Positions 16,422-25,045 of a stretch of 54,391 nt of DNA are shown here, piece by piece; positions within the stretch are counted from its first letter, which is position 1; each line of letters starts with the position of its first letter. The DNA is from Pseudomonadota bacterium (GTDB lineage Bacteria > Desulfobacterota > Desulfobulbia > Desulfobulbales > Desulfocapsaceae). A model generated the notes under the pieces. That model was not told where the DNA came from, ran no database searches, and saw only the letters and a program-made list of their open reading frames with translations. The translations under genes and the position numbers were made by a program. The stretch spans positions 1 to 54,391 of the forward strand of contig JAEYNP010000132.1 of assembly GCA_023412495.1 (NCBI GenBank). The letters run 5' to 3'.

Positions 16422-18170
16422 ATGCACTCCACTGCCATGACCGATAACGAGAAAAATCCGGAAACCGCTCAAGCCATTCCGCTTCAGGAAAGTAGTGCTC
16501 CCGAGACTTTTTATACGGGAGCCACTCGGGGGGAAGTGCTGCTTCAGATGACAAAGGCGTTAGAGCAGGGTGTGTCTATCCTGGTTCTTACGGGCGATGA
16601 AGGCAGCGGCAAGACCACGATCTGCCGTCTGCTGGAGCGCGAAGCTTCAAGATTTTGTTTCACTGTTTTCTTGACCAAGTCCGTTGAGTCGTTTGAGGAT
16701 GTCGTAAAAAAAACAGCGATGTGGTTGGGCCTCTCCTCCGATGGCGGTTACGAGGGGAAAAACGCCGACAGGATGCTGGACAATATAACGGCTCATTTGA
16801 AACGAGAAGCAACAGGCCTGCTCATTATCTTCGATGAAGCGGAGAACATTTATCTTGCCACCATGGAACGGATCCGTAAGATGCTGGATCGGATTACCGA
16901 GGCCGGCGCCTGTGTACACATCGTTTTTGCAGGACGAGATGCTTTTTTGGCCAAATATGCTCAACTATCCATCTGCGATTTCAAGAACTCCAATGAGCGG
17001 CAATATAAACTTGCCCCGCTGACGGAGCAGGAAACCGGTGAATACCTGCGTGCCTATGCCATGGATGAAGAAGAACCGGATAAAAAGGGTGTGTTCAACG
17101 ATATAATCATTCGTAAAATTTTTACCTTGGCCGAGGGGAATTTCCGGAAGACGAATCTATTGGCCGAAGAATCGTTGCGGACGCATGGTGACGACACTTC
17201 CTTCATGGTGCTGCTTGAGAACGTCAAGGAGGATGTGGATGTGCAGAAGAGGGAAAGGCCCGTCCGGCAACGCTCCAAAGGAACCGCCCGCTTCCTGCCC
17301 TGGCTGGGTGGTATCGGCTGCATTCTGCTTCTGTTTTTTTTGATGATGCCGGGCGGAGGCGACCAGGGCGAGGAAAAGGTTGGCGTAACCCGGGAGGCGG
17401 TCGAAAAGATCGAGGTGGCTGCGGTTCAGAAAGCCACCGAAGAAGCAAAAGCGGAGGAAAAGGAAACGGCCGCTCCGACTGTTGCGATAACCGAGCCGGC
17501 AAGCCAAATTCAACCCGCGGAGCCCACGAAAGGTGACAACGCAGTGGAGAACACTCCTCCCGAATCATTGGACGACGGTCCCGTCGAGACGGTGAAAATG
17601 AGTGAAGAAGAAACCAAGACTGATGTACGAGCTATTGCCGCTGCGGTTCGAAAAAATCAAGAGGTTGCCACTCTGCCGGCAAACGTGCAAGTTCTGCCGT
17701 CTCCTGCCGCAAAGGTGGTGCGGATCCGATTGGAAAGGCCGATGAAAGTAAAAAAGGTGGTTGCCTCGGGCAAAGGGGACAATAGTCCCGGTATTGTTCA
17801 GCCTCCGATAGTCGCTATGAAAAACCAGCCGCCAGTCGATCAGTTGCTGCAGAAACGTATGGCTGCCGGTTCAGCCTGGACCAAGAAAGGGAAGGAAGAT
17901 CTCTACACCATGCAGCTTATGGCGCTGACCGATAAGAATGCCGAGGATAACTTGAAAAAGATGTTGGATCAGCCGCAATACCGCCGGGAGTCCAACAATT
18001 TTTACATCTTCAAAAAGCCCTCCAACAGGAACGTCGTCTTCGTCTTTTACGGAGAATATCAGAGTCTCGCAATGGCACGTGAGGCTCAGGAAAATCTTCC
18101 GCAGTTCCTTCGCGTCCACCAGCCGTATCCAATTTCCATCAAGGGAGCGATGGCCAAAGTGAAGAGGTGA
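16422..18170 (+). CDS. ExeA/DamX-like AAA ATPase with one membrane segment and C-terminal SPOR-like domain
   Basis: About 582 residues. Residues near 58-66 form Walker A GDEGSGKTT, followed by Walker B LLIIFDEAE, in an ExeA/GspA-type AAA domain (about 30-280). A single membrane helix (WLGGIGCILLLFFLMM) is followed by a long acidic/Pro-rich periplasmic linker. The C-terminal 85 residues (YTMQLMALTDKNAED onward) look like a SPOR peptidoglycan-binding fold. Cytoplasmic ATPase, inner-membrane anchor and wall-binding tail suggest a role in division or secretion across the wall. The start is uncertain: ATG 16422, ATG 16437 and TTG 16359 all lack a good ribosome site. A strong hairpin follows the stop. 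Confidence 0.75.
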   Translation: MHSTAMTDNEKNPETAQAIPLQESSAPETFYTGATRGEVLLQMTKALEQGVSILVLTGDEGSGKTTICRLLEREASRFCFTVFLTKSVESFEDVVKKTAMWLGLSSDGGYEGKNADRMLDNITAHLKREATGLLIIFDEAENIYLATMERIRKMLDRITEAGACVHIVFAGRDAFLAKYAQLSICDFKNSNERQYKLAPLTEQETGEYLRAYAMDEEEPDKKGVFNDIIIRKIFTLAEGNFRKTNLLAEESLRTHGDDTSFMVLLENVKEDVDVQKRERPVRQRSKGTARFLPWLGGIGCILLLFFLMMPGGGDQGEEKVGVTREAVEKIEVAAVQKATEEAKAEEKETAAPTVAITEPASQIQPAEPTKGDNAVENTPPESLDDGPVETVKMSEEETKTDVRAIAAAVRKNQEVATLPANVQVLPSPAAKVVRIRLERPMKVKKVVASGKGDNSPGIVQPPIVAMKNQPPVDQLLQKRMAAGSAWTKKGKEDLYTMQLMALTDKNAEDNLKKMLDQPQYRRESNNFYIFKKPSNRNVVFVFYGEYQSLAMAREAQENLPQFLRVHQPYPISIKGAMAKVKR

Positions 18171-18194
18171 GCATATACAGGGTGAGCTAAACGC

Positions 18195-18234
18195 CAAAGG
18201 GGTTGAGAGTGTAACTCTCAACCCCTTTGATATT
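18195..18234 (+). terminator. 16-bp perfect hairpin after the SPOR-ATPase gene
   Basis: Arms CAAAGGGGTTGAGAGT (18195-18210) and ACTCTCAACCCCTTTG (18214-18229), loop GTA, tail ATATTT. It closes the SPOR-ATPase transcript. Its right arm and tail (CCCTTTGATATT) match the same bases beside the intact tRNA-Ala terminator at 19083-19094, so it probably was the original tRNA-Ala terminator before the island inserted. Confidence 0.7.
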
Positions 18235-18279
18235 TGGTGGAGCTAGACGGGATCGAACCGACGACCTCTTGACTGCCAG
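18234..18279 (-). repeat. duplicated 3' part of tRNA-Ala (att site)
   Basis: These 46 bases are identical to 19096-19141, which cover the CCA end, acceptor 3' strand, T arm and anticodon 3' side of tRNA-Ala(GGC). After 18279 the match ends abruptly and the tRNA 5' half is missing, so this is not a working tRNA. It is the displaced copy left by integration into the tRNA 3' end. Confidence 0.9.
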
Positions 18280-18393
18280 GAAAAACCGATCTATTTTAGG
18301 TATCGCAATAATTCCATTAAGTTATTGTATTAACAGTGTGAATTACCATTTAAGCTTTAGACAAAATTGCCCCTTTTTAACTAATAGTCACCA

Positions 18394-18624
18394 CTATTCT
18401 TTCCCCAGATTTTCCCCAGATTTACCGTCGAAATAGTCGATAACGATATATACAACAGGTGCAAGCGATGTCATTGCCAGTCTAGTCCACGTTATCCAGT
18501 CGGGCATACTGAACGAACCTGCATCTACTATGTATGTGGGAGCATAAACAGCCTCCATGACGCTGATGGCTATACCGATTATAGTCGCAGTGCCTGCCGC
18601 AATCTTCCAGTCTCTTTTTGTCAT
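18394..18624 (-). CDS. small membrane protein in the tRNA-Ala island
   Basis: A 76-residue ORF with two hydrophobic segments, IAAGTATIIGIAISVMEA (about 8-25) and LAMTSLAPVVYIVIDYF (about 49-65), suggesting a two-helix inner-membrane protein. The C-terminus SGENLGKE is encoded by the TTTCCCCA repeats, so the last residues may be a by-product of an integrase-binding or remnant site. No family is recognised. The organisation of small membrane protein plus small zinc-ribbon protein on a mini-element resembles phage or satellite cargo, but that is inference. Confidence 0.45.
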   Translation of the reverse strand: MTKRDWKIAAGTATIIGIAISVMEAVYAPTYIVDAGSFSMPDWITWTRLAMTSLAPVVYIVIDYFDGKSGENLGKE

Positions 18625-18702
18625 GGTCTCAATGGGTTATCCACTTCACAAATTCCGTGTATATGCTATCATGCTAATATAATTAACCCATTCAAACAAA
18701 AG

Positions 18703-18758
18703 CCGCAAGTTGACTTGTTACTGAATGGGTTTCAAGTAGCAATTGCGGTTTTTGTTTT
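18703..18758 (+). terminator. terminator-like hairpin upstream of the island zinc-ribbon ORF
   Basis: CCGCAA (18703-18708) pairs with TTGCGG (18743-18748) and, inside, ACTTG (18713-18717) with CAAGT (18733-18737). A T-rich tail TTTTTGTTTT (18749-18758) follows. It lies just before ATG 18766, where it could act as a leader attenuator or as the end of a small transcript starting to the left. Confidence 0.45.
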
Positions 18759-18765
18759 CAAAATT

Positions 18766-18999
18766 ATGCGAGAGTTATCTCAGTGCCACTCATGCGGTGG
18801 AATGTTCCCAGACGAATATATGGCAGATTGGACTATATGCTTTTTTTGTCAGAAGAGAGCAGCTGAAGAATACTATGGAGAAGAAGTCTATATAGACCCT
18901 CTTGGTATAGTATGGACACGTGAAGAGCTGGAAGAAGCTGGAGGTGTAGGGGAAGTGTCGCGTATGGCCGTAGAAGCCAAATATAAAAAAAGTTATTAA
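18766..18999 (+). CDS. small zinc-ribbon protein in the tRNA-Ala island
   Basis: A 77-residue acidic protein starting MRELSQCHSCGGMFPDEY. CHSC and CFFC pairs about 17 residues apart suggest a zinc ribbon. The tail is rich in Glu and ends KAKYKKSY-like basic residues. No family is recognised. The frame is open further upstream (from a TTG at 18715), but that part lies inside the hairpin and lacks a ribosome site, so I prefer ATG 18766, although it too has no clear Shine-Dalgarno. Confidence 0.5.
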   Translation: MRELSQCHSCGGMFPDEYMADWTICFFCQKRAAEEYYGEEVYIDPLGIVWTREELEEAGGVGEVSRMAVEAKYKKSY

Positions 19000-19050
19000 A
19001 TGCCTGAAAACATAGGGTGTTTTTCTAATTCTTTCCCCAAACTTTCCCCA

Positions 19051-19088
19051 AAAATAAAAAAGGGTTATCTGTACGCAGATAACCCTTT
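19051..19088 (-). terminator. Rho-independent terminator of tRNA-Ala
   Basis: Arms AAAGGGTTATCTG (19059-19071) and CAGATAACCCTTT (19076-19088) with a four-base loop. On the minus strand it is followed by TTTTTTATTTTT. It lies 8 bp past the tRNA 3' end and inside the island side of the att repeat, so the element brought it. Confidence 0.85.
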
Positions 19089-19096
19089 GATATTAT

Positions 19097-19172
19097 TGGT
19101 GGAGCTAGACGGGATCGAACCGACGACCTCTTGACTGCCAGTCAAGCGCTCTCCCAGCTGAGCTATAGCCCC
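19097..19172 (-). tRNA. tRNA-Ala(GGC)
   Basis: Seventy-six bases including an encoded CCA. The acceptor stem GGGGCTA/TAGCTCC has the G3-U70 pair that marks alanine tRNAs. The anticodon loop CTGGCAG gives anticodon GGC. The T loop GGTTCGATCCC is canonical. Bases 19097-19141 are shared with the partial copy at 18234-18279. Confidence 0.97.
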
Positions 19173-19201
19173 AAATGTGCTTCACTCAAAAAGCAGGGCT
19201 A

Positions 19202-19230
19202 TCAATAACAGGGTTTCTTGGCGCTGTCAA
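19202..19230 (-). promoter_or_regulatory. promoter of tRNA-Ala
   Basis: On the minus strand perfect TTGACA (19230-19225), a 17-base spacer, and TATTGA (19207-19202), about 30 bases before the tRNA 5' end. Confidence 0.7.
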
Positions 19231-19365
19231 TAGAAAACAAGATATTCTTTTTACGGCGACAGCATAGTTGTTGCCAACGAAAATGATGTTTGTTACAGTT
19301 CGCAGTTTGTGTGAAGTCCTTTTTTCACTCCTTATCCGAATATTCTCGCCACAGGCTCAACATAA

Positions 19366-19393
19366 TTGATCCGGCTTTTGAGTCGTGTAATTT
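19366..19393 (+). promoter_or_regulatory. possible promoter of the mre operon
   Basis: TTGATC (19366-19371), 16-base spacer, TAATTT (19388-19393), about 40 bases upstream of the mreB ATG. The match is moderate; no other element is evident in the 259 bases between tRNA-Ala and mreB. Confidence 0.35.
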
Positions 19394-19431
19394 CAAGGCA
19401 CTACCGGGTGCTTTTTCTAAAGGAAGAGTAA

Positions 19432-20469
<1,038 letters not shown>

Positions 20470-20552
20470 CAGACACTTCCATCTACTTGATGGAATCCGT
20501 TCCGGGATTTGAATCTACCGGCACCGTATGTTTTGCTTCTGAATTTTGATTT

Positions 20553-21431
20553 GTGCGAAAAAAGACGAAAGCCATAAAGGGGCGCTCTACCTTTGCATCT
20601 ATCAGAATCCTCATTCTGGTGATGATACTGTTTGTTGTCGGCATGCTGCTCCTTGCCTCAATGCTGGGAGGCCGTTTCAGTACACCGCATCAGCTTACCC
20701 TAGATTTCATCGGTCCCCTGCAGAGTGCGGTAACCAGGACCTTCTCCGGCATTGCCGCCTTGAAAGACGACTACATCGCCTTCTGGAAGGTCCAGGAGGA
20801 CAACAAACGATTGCAGGCGCTGGTCGACAAGTATCTGACTGAGTTGGCGGAATACCGAGAGGCGTACTCGATATATCTCCATCTCCAGGAATTACTCGCC
20901 TTCAAAGAAAAATTGAACTTTGAGCCGCTTTCCGCCCGAGTTGTCGGCAAGGAACCTGCCTACTGGTACCAGACGATCGTTGTTGACAGGGGGAAGAAGG
21001 ACGATGTCATGGAGGGCATGATCGCGCTTGCGCCAGGCGGGGTGGTCGGTCAGGTCATTCATGCGGCCGAGCACTATTCAAAGATCCTGCTTGCCATTGC
21101 CCCCAGCAGCGCCATCGATGCTATGATCCAAAAGAACAGGGTGAGAGGTATTATCAAAGGTGCCGGAGAAAACGGCTATGTCCTTCAATATGTCCTGAAA
21201 AATGCAGATGTCGAGGTGGGCGACCATATCGTCACCGCCGGGATAGGGGGGCTTTTCCCGGCCGGAATTCCCGTCGGAAAGGTCTCGAGGATCCAGAAAA
21301 AACAACGAGGCATGTTCCAGGAGATAGAAGTTCAGCCCGCCATCGATTTCCAAAAGCTGGAGTTCGTGTTTATAGATCCCACGGATCGCAAGTCGATGCT
21401 CGACTCCATGAATCTGACCAAAGAGAGGTAG
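20553..21431 (+). CDS. mreC: rod-shape-determining protein MreC
   Basis: Bitopic inner-membrane scaffold of the elongasome. The 292 residues start at a GTG (basic MRKKTKAIKGR), then a membrane helix ILILVMILFVVGMLLLASML, a coiled coil (about 65-115) and the periplasmic beta-barrel region with ARVVGKEPAYWYQTIVVDRG and DHIVTAGIGGLFPAGIPVGKV, both typical of MreC. It is separated from mreB by about 80 bp and followed by mreD 8 bp later. Confidence 0.95.
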   Translation: MRKKTKAIKGRSTFASIRILILVMILFVVGMLLLASMLGGRFSTPHQLTLDFIGPLQSAVTRTFSGIAALKDDYIAFWKVQEDNKRLQALVDKYLTELAEYREAYSIYLHLQELLAFKEKLNFEPLSARVVGKEPAYWYQTIVVDRGKKDDVMEGMIALAPGGVVGQVIHAAEHYSKILLAIAPSSAIDAMIQKNRVRGIIKGAGENGYVLQYVLKNADVEVGDHIVTAGIGGLFPAGIPVGKVSRIQKKQRGMFQEIEVQPAIDFQKLEFVFIDPTDRKSMLDSMNLTKER

Positions 21432-21439
21432 ATGCGAAA

Positions 21440-21970
21440 ATGTTGTTCTTCGCATTCTGGCTGCTGGGAATAGCCCTGATAGTTGCCCAGACTACCTTTC
21501 TGCAATATTTACCGATGTGGCTCGTTCGTCCTGATTTCGTCTTCATCCTGGTTTCCTTCATCGCCTATCGGTTTGCCTGGGTGCCAGGGGTCCTGCTGGC
21601 ATTTTTCTTGGGATGGACCATTGATGTGGTGGCCGGCATCCACCTCGGCATCTATCCGCTCTCTTGTCTGATCGTCTTTGCCATACTCAAGGTCGTAACG
21701 TCCAGACGACTGATCAAGGAATCAACCTACCAGATACCTTTGGTTGGCCTCTGCTACTTTCTGATGCAGATTTTCTTTTACTTCGCCCACACGGTGTTGT
21801 TGCCGGAAGAAATACCGGAATGGTCCTGGGTGGTAGCCGTCCAGCGCACCGCCCTGGTGGTTTTTTCGGCAATTCCGCTCTTTGTGCTATTTAATAGTTT
21901 ATATGAGTACATCAAAAAAAGCCGGCTCCGAGGAAAAGCACCCCGGCGGCGTCCTCCCAAACCTGTCTGA
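21440..21970 (+). CDS. mreD: rod-shape-determining protein MreD
   Basis: Polytopic inner-membrane protein of the elongasome, 176 residues with about five or six hydrophobic segments covering residues 1-150 (FWLLGIALIVAQTTFLQYL; FVFILVSFIAYRFAW; IYPLSCLIVFAILKVV). The segment LLAFFLGWTIDVVAG matches the conserved MreD stretch. The tail is basic and Pro-rich (RLRGKAPRRRPPKPV), probably cytoplasmic. Identification rests on position between mreC and mrdA plus the membrane pattern. Confidence 0.92.
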   Translation: MLFFAFWLLGIALIVAQTTFLQYLPMWLVRPDFVFILVSFIAYRFAWVPGVLLAFFLGWTIDVVAGIHLGIYPLSCLIVFAILKVVTSRRLIKESTYQIPLVGLCYFLMQIFFYFAHTVLLPEEIPEWSWVVAVQRTALVVFSAIPLFVLFNSLYEYIKKSRLRGKAPRRRPPKPV

Positions 21971-21985
21971 GATGAGGGGGATGGG

Positions 21986-23911
21986 ATGGATCTGAAATTG
22001 TCGTTCAAGGAAATCGAGGATATCGAAGAGAAGGACGATGCCGCTCTCGATATTTTAAAGAAGAGGCTGCTGGGAGCTGCGGCCGTTGTTCTTTTTTTCT
22101 TTGCCATCATCATTCTGCGGCTGTGGATGCTGCAGATCACCAACGGCCCCGAGTATGAAAACCGGGCCTACAGCAACAGGGTCAGGATCCGGGAGATAGC
22201 GGCCCCTCGGGGGCACCTCCTCGATCGGCATGGCCGGGAGATCGTCACCAACCGGCCCTCCTTCAATGTCGTGCTCATGCAGGAAGATTCGCACGATGTC
22301 GGCGATGTCCTGAAACGGCTTGCGCCTGTGCTGAAGATGGATATTTCCGAGTTGTGGGAAAAGGTGAGAGACGCCTCAGGAACGCCGCGTTATCTGCCGG
22401 TTCGGCTCAAGGAGGATATCGACTGGCAGACCCTGGCCTACCTGGAGAGCCACAACCACGAGTTCTCAGGCGTTCGCACCGAGGTCCAGCCGGTCCGGGT
22501 CTACCACTATGAAGATCTTGCCGCCAACATCATCGGATATCTCGGCGTGATCTCCAAAAAGGAGATGGCCGAGGCCGACCCCGAAATCTACAGCGGCCAG
22601 GACATCATCGGCAAACGGGGGATTGAGCGGCTGAGGGAAGCCGATCTTCGCGGGGAAAAAGGTAAGAACTTCACCGAGGTCGATGCAAAAGGCTTTGAGC
22701 AGAAGCAATTGAAAACCCTTGAGCCGCTTCCCGGCCGGGAGCTTCGCTTGACGATCGATGCGGATTTGCAGCAGGTCGCCGAAAGCTATATGGCAGCCGG
22801 TGATAAATCCGGGGCGGCTGTAGTCCTGGAGGTAAACACCGGGCGAATACTGGCCGCCGCTTCGGCGCCCAGTATCCATATCGAGGAATTCATCGGAGGT
22901 ATATCCAAGGATGCTTGGCAGGCCTTGCTCGACAACCCCAGACATCCACTGCTCAACAAAGTGGTGCAGGCCACATATCCACCTGGGTCGACCTACAAGA
23001 TGATCACTGCCCTGGCCGGTCTCTCCAAGGGTGTGATCGATGAGCACACAACAGTTTACTGTCCAGGTCAGATGTCCTTCGGCAACCGGACTTATCGCTG
23101 CTGGAAAAAAGGAGGGCACGGAACGGTAAGCCTGACCAGGGCGATCGGCGAATCGTGCGACGTTTATTTTTATCAGGTGGGCATCAAGGTCGGGGTCGAT
23201 ACATTGTCGGAATATGCCCAGAAACTCGGGCTGGGTGTCAAAACCGGGGCGGAGATGGAGTTCGAAAAAGAGGGGCTGACGCCGACGAAGAAATGGAAGC
23301 AGAAGGCCCGGAAGGTAAAATGGCAGGATGGGGAAACCCTCTCCGTTGCCATTGGGCAGGGATTCAATATCGCCACGCCGCTGCAGATTTGCGTGATGAC
23401 CGCGGCAATCGCCAACGGCGGAAAAGTCTATCGGCCCAAGCTTGTCGAACAGGTGATGGATCCGGACGGCAACCTCACTGAGAAATTTTCGCCAGAATTA
23501 GTCAGTGAAGTGCAGGGCATGGAGCGTTTTTTAAAAATGATCAGGACAGGCATGGAAGAGGTCGTTCATGGAAAACGGGGCACTGCCCGCAATGTCGCCA
23601 TCGAGGGACTGCGGGTCGCCGGCAAGACGGGGACTGCCCAGGTGGTGCGATTGGCCCAGTATAAGGGTCTCAAGGAGCAAGATATTCCATATAAATATCG
23701 AGATCATGCCTGGTTTACCTGCTATGCGCCGGCGGAAAATCCTGAAGTCGCGGTGACGGTTCTGGTCGAGCATGGTCTACACGGCGGCTCCGGCGCCGGT
23801 CCCATTGCCAGAGCGCTGCTCGCGCACTATTTCAGCGGCAAAATTGACAATGTCAAGGCAGACAAAGCCCCCCCGGTCGTTCCTGAGCAGCAAGAGGAGG
23901 GAGGAGAATGA
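21986..23911 (+). CDS. mrdA: penicillin-binding protein 2, elongation transpeptidase
   Basis: Monofunctional class B transpeptidase that cross-links lateral-wall peptidoglycan with RodA. Of 641 residues, one membrane helix lies at about 28-50, the pedestal domain at about 60-240 (AAPRGHLLDRHGREIVTNRP), and the catalytic domain follows with STYK at 335-338 (nucleophile S335), SCD at 390-392 and KTGTAQ at 547-552. The ending is Pro/Glu-rich. The stop overlaps the rodA ATG by four bases. Confidence 0.97.
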   Translation: MDLKLSFKEIEDIEEKDDAALDILKKRLLGAAAVVLFFFAIIILRLWMLQITNGPEYENRAYSNRVRIREIAAPRGHLLDRHGREIVTNRPSFNVVLMQEDSHDVGDVLKRLAPVLKMDISELWEKVRDASGTPRYLPVRLKEDIDWQTLAYLESHNHEFSGVRTEVQPVRVYHYEDLAANIIGYLGVISKKEMAEADPEIYSGQDIIGKRGIERLREADLRGEKGKNFTEVDAKGFEQKQLKTLEPLPGRELRLTIDADLQQVAESYMAAGDKSGAAVVLEVNTGRILAAASAPSIHIEEFIGGISKDAWQALLDNPRHPLLNKVVQATYPPGSTYKMITALAGLSKGVIDEHTTVYCPGQMSFGNRTYRCWKKGGHGTVSLTRAIGESCDVYFYQVGIKVGVDTLSEYAQKLGLGVKTGAEMEFEKEGLTPTKKWKQKARKVKWQDGETLSVAIGQGFNIATPLQICVMTAAIANGGKVYRPKLVEQVMDPDGNLTEKFSPELVSEVQGMERFLKMIRTGMEEVVHGKRGTARNVAIEGLRVAGKTGTAQVVRLAQYKGLKEQDIPYKYRDHAWFTCYAPAENPEVAVTVLVEHGLHGGSGAGPIARALLAHYFSGKIDNVKADKAPPVVPEQQEEGGE

Positions 23912-25029
23912 TCCGAATTGACAGACGCTTGTTCGAACACTTCGATATGGTTCTTTTTTTGTTGATTTTCCTGGTTTGCGCCATGGCTTTTTTCAACATG
24001 TACAGCGCATCTTTTCCACCAAAAGGCGCGGGCATGCCGCCCTATTTGAGGCAGGGCTATTTTTTTATCATAGCGTTCACCGCTTTTGTGTTCGTTATCA
24101 GTTTCGACTACCAGGAACTGCATTTTTGGAACTATCCTTTCTACTTCCTGGTCATAATTCTGTTGTTGCTCGCCGATGTCTTGGGGCACAGCGCCGGCGG
24201 CGCCCAGAGGTGGATCAACCTTGGCTTTTTCAAACTGCAGCCCTCCGAACCGGCCAAGCTCATGCTGATAGTCACCCTGGCAAGCTATTATTCCCGAAAA
24301 GATATCGTTGATGGATACACTCTCAAGGATCTTGCGGTGCCCATAGTCTTGACAGTGATACCCTTCGTCCTCATACTCCTGCAGCCCGACCTGGGGACCG
24401 CCATGATGCTCGGCATTATATTCGTGTCTATGACCCTCTTCGTGAAGCTGAGGTGGTCGACTTTCCTCACCTTGGGGGGAGCCGCCATAGGTCTTGTCGT
24501 CGTCGCCTGGGCCAAGGTGTTGAAGCCTTATCAAAAGCAGAGGATTCAAACCTTCCTCAATCCGGAAGGCGACCCCATGGGCCACGGATATCAGATCATG
24601 CAGTCGAAGATTGCCGTGGGCAGCGGCGGCAGGTTCGGTAAGGGTTATATGGAAGGAACCCAGGGCCATCTTCATTTCCTGCCGGAGCGGCATACGGATT
24701 TTGCCTTTTCGGTCTGGGGAGAAGAGTGGGGTTTCTTTGGCAGCGCCATTTTTATCGGCCTATATTTCCTTATGCTTATCTGGGGACTGGTGGTGGCGAT
24801 GTATGCCAAGGATCGCTTCGGTGTCTTGCTCGCCTTCGGGGTAGTCTCCCTCATCTTCTGGCAGGCGGCGATCAACCTGTTGATGGTTATGGGTTTTCTG
24901 CCGGTTGTGGGTATACCTCTGCCGCTCTTTTCATACGGAGGCTCGTCGTTATTGACCACTATGGTTGCCCTGGGCATCCTGATGAATGTGCGGATGCGCC
25001 GTTTTCCGACTTCTATGGGGCGGGATTGA
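23908..25029 (+). CDS. rodA: rod-shape SEDS glycosyltransferase RodA
   Basis: Polytopic SEDS peptidoglycan polymerase paired with PBP2. The 373 residues carry about ten membrane helices. Conserved stretches are WINLGFFKLQPSEPAKLMLI, LLQPDLGTAMML, VGSGGRFGKGYMEGTQGHL-type loop with HFLPERHTDFAFSVWGEEWG, and GIPLPLFSYGGSSLLTTM near the end. Start overlaps mrdA (ATGA). It is the last gene of the operon and converges on hemH, with only 16 bp between the stops. Confidence 0.97.
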   Translation: MIRIDRRLFEHFDMVLFLLIFLVCAMAFFNMYSASFPPKGAGMPPYLRQGYFFIIAFTAFVFVISFDYQELHFWNYPFYFLVIILLLLADVLGHSAGGAQRWINLGFFKLQPSEPAKLMLIVTLASYYSRKDIVDGYTLKDLAVPIVLTVIPFVLILLQPDLGTAMMLGIIFVSMTLFVKLRWSTFLTLGGAAIGLVVVAWAKVLKPYQKQRIQTFLNPEGDPMGHGYQIMQSKIAVGSGGRFGKGYMEGTQGHLHFLPERHTDFAFSVWGEEWGFFGSAIFIGLYFLMLIWGLVVAMYAKDRFGVLLAFGVVSLIFWQAAINLLMVMGFLPVVGIPLPLFSYGGSSLLTTMVALGILMNVRMRRFPTSMGRD

Positions 25030-25045
25030 ATTCGCGGTGAGGATC

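Larger units (their letters stand above)
18280..19095. mobile_element. integrase-less island remnant inserted in tRNA-Ala(GGC)
   Basis: About 0.82 kb (0.86 kb including one repeat copy) bounded by the 46-bp tRNA-Ala duplication. It is visibly richer in A+T than its surroundings and holds two divergent small ORFs (18394-18624 minus, 18766-18999 plus) and no integrase or recombinase. Tandem TTTCCCCA pairs lie near both ends (18400-18420 and 19031-19054). The element re-supplies the tRNA 3' end and a terminator, as tRNA-targeting integrative elements do. It could be a decayed larger element or a satellite mobilised in trans. Confidence 0.78.
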
